Source: Lycorma delicatula (lineage: Eukaryota > Arthropoda > Insecta > Hemiptera > Fulgoridae). Taken from it: a stretch of DNA of 64,000 nt. This document shows positions 61,737 through 64,000 of the stretch, piece after piece; position 1 is the first letter of the stretch; each line of letters begins with the position of its first letter. The notes beneath the pieces are model-generated. The model was not told the DNA's origin and made no database searches. It worked only from the letters and a program-made list of their open reading frames with translations. The stretch lies in the NCBI RefSeq assembly GCF_047948215.1, contig NC_134461.1, positions 85,122,245-85,186,244 on the forward strand. The letters are read 5' to 3'. The translations under genes were made by a program, and so were the position numbers.

Positions 61737-64000
61737 CCCGACAGACGTTGTCCTGATGCGGCATTATTCTGTAATAAATGCACACACATAAATATAAGTA
61801 ACTTAATTAAGTTAAAATTAGCAGGAATGTGTTCTAAATTTCATTAAAATGATAAAATTAGTATGGTATTATCAGTTTGTGATTGTTGTATTATTGTAAC
61901 GGGTTTATTGATTAATTATGTGTAGTATGGTTAATATTTATTTTCACTAAATATTGAGATGTCCGATGAAAATTGAATTAAAAAATCGAAACGTCGTAAA
62001 ATTAATAATTAGTATAATTAATAAATTTTCATACACATTACTACTAATTTTCACTTAACATCATTCTAAAAAAGGAACTCACTCCTACATTTTTTTTTTT
62101 TTTTTTATTTAAAAATTTTGATGTTTCATAACCATGTAACAGCTTAATTATTCAATTAATAAAAAAATTAAAGCACGGTAAAAAATAAAAAAAATTTAAC
62201 GTAGTTAAAATCTTAGTAGAAATTTTTATCATTTTTCTCATTCTTTATTTTAACATCTATTTTACTAAATTTTAGATAATTGTAAATTAAAAATAATTTT
62301 AGAAAACCTTTTATAAAATTAATCATCAGCTAAAATATTATAAATTCAATTTTGTAATATACTTTAAACTATATTATAAGTAACTTATATTTTAATTTTA
62401 TAAATGTTATAATTTATTTTACAAACTTAAATTTTTATTTTCAAAGAGCCGTTCAATACTTCATAAGTTGCATAGAATCAAATGAGAACTGACAATTTAA
62501 ATTTGTAGGTTAAGTTGATTGTTATTGAATGCACGTGTATACATCATTAAAATTGATGAAAAATCATGTAAAATACTCACTTCAATACTGCACCTTACAA
62601 ATTTGCACAATGTGCATTTTTTAATTAAACTTTAAAACGTTATTTCACTAAATAATAATATAATATAATATTCTCCATAAGCGCGAAATTCTAGCAGACT
62701 CGGCAATGCTTCGCTATTGCTAGATCTGAGTATACATACAGATTAAATGACAAAATTGAAAGTTTCATAAAATCTTAAAAAACTGAACATTAGCAATTTA
62801 ACAAAATTTAACCTTTCACTTTATAAGTCAGAATGTAAATAAATCCAAATGGCAAAACAACAGCACTGCCTATCGGATTTAATTCACACCATTCTCTAAT
62901 CACAGTATTCGGTGGAAAATAATTTTTTAACGAAAAGTGTTGTGGCTGCAAAATCATTACAATTAATACTGAACATTAAGAAACTTACAAAACATTACGG
63001 AACCTTATAAAATTTTACCTTTAACTTTATAAAATTCAGAATGTAAATAAATCCAATTGTCAGAACAGCACTACCTCTCGGATTTAATTCAAACTATTCT
63101 CTAAACACAGTAGTCCGTTAAAAATACGAATTTTAATGTAATAACAACACTAAGCTACGACGCAAGTAACTGATATGCGAAAAAGCAACAAAATAAAACA
63201 AATTCCTAGAATCCGATCGCAGCACCAACTACTAGGGTTTGACTGATAAACCAAAAATTAAAAAAAAAACTTCTAAAACGCGATCGCAGCTCTGCCTACC
63301 GGACCCATACGCTGCCTACCGGGCCCAATTGTGAACCTTAACCATCCCAAGATCAACAACACATAAATAAATTAAAAAAAACATTTTCACTTCAATACTG
63401 TACCTTACAAATTTGCACAATGTATATTTTTTAATTACACTTTAAAACGTTATTTCAATAAATAATATAATATAATATAATATTTCTCAATACGCGCACA
63501 ATTCTAAACGCGATCGCAGTGCTGCCTACTTGTTACTTAATCAGTTGTGATTTTGTTTACATTGGCAACGGCCATACGGGCCTTTGTAATTGGTCGTTGT
63601 GTTTGACAGCGGCCATCTTGCATTGTTCTGATTGGTTTTCCTTTGTTTACATTTTCATCTGATTTATTAGCCTCTTATTTATTAAAAAACTGTTTTCTCG
63701 CGATTTTTGTAACACAATAATAACACAAAATTACGAAATATTTTTCTCAATTTGATCGCAGCACCAACTGTCGGGACAAACTAAAATTAAAATAGGATAT
63801 TATTGAATATTCGATACTGCGATGGTAGCGCAGTCTGCCGGATCCAATGTAAAACATTACAAAATCAACAACTACTTATAAATAAAAAATTAATTAAAAA
63901 AAACATTTTGTGGACCAAATTGTTAATCTAAATCATTCTCGAATCCTCGAACACACACAAAAAATGTCATCAAAATCAGTCCAGCCGTTTAGGAGGAGTT
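61737..64000 (-). mobile_element. Nested Helitron-like repeats running off the right edge
   Basis: One copy starts at 61737 (CTAGCGGACCCGACAGACGT). Another begins at 62691 with CTAGCAGACTCGGCAATGCT and the same GCTTCGC hairpin as at 56200, in inverse orientation. Block 62578-62690 recurs at 63387-63520. A short word of the type GATCGCAGCxCxxCCTAC/CGG repeats about eight times between 62868 and 63835. The edge reads CAGTCCAGCCGTTTAGGAGG, typical of such repeats. Confidence 0.6.

Overview
The window is AT-rich eukaryotic DNA with small exons, long introns and many decayed transposons. The two host genes have clear insect relatives. Four mariner lineages, piggyBac, Helitron-like repeats and a tRNA-derived SINE also fit an insect. 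The repeat mix suggests a hemipteran-like bug, but that last step is a guess.

Layout. (1) 1-10850, + strand: the 3' end of a Girdin/Daple (CCDC88-type) gene. Seven consecutive exons can be joined with consistent AG/GT junctions and phases, ending in a Daple-type GCV PDZ-binding tail. Its introns hold a mariner, a SINE, a piggyBac-type MITE and a dead piggyBac transposase. (2) About 10.9-54.3 kb: a gene desert of roughly 43 kb where I see no convincing host exon. It contains three more mariners (one full-length copy and two internally deleted ones), an ORF1-only non-LTR retroposon with an A-tail and probable target-site duplication, Helitron helicase debris, a pogo/Tigger-like element with a SINE nested in it, a non-LTR reverse-transcriptase tail, and several unclassified repeats. 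(3) 54.3-55.4 kb, - strand: the last two coding exons of a BarH-type (T47/Y49) homeobox gene closest to Drosophila CG11085. (4) 55.5-64.0 kb: Helitron-like short elements, a GC-rich palindromic island, hairpin pairs and a nested repeat running off the right edge.

Most notable item: two copies, about 39 kb apart (13737-14457 and 52741-53425), of a TIR-like repeat that carries a promoter-like segment (an NRF-1-type palindrome in one copy), a 5' leader, and a 23-codon exon matching the N-terminus of the BAR protein amphiphysin, ending exactly at a GT splice donor. No downstream BAR-domain exon was found in the window. It looks like a host first exon and promoter captured by a mobile element.

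The two host genes are convergent and show no sign of working together. Everything else is repeat content or unassigned intergenic DNA.
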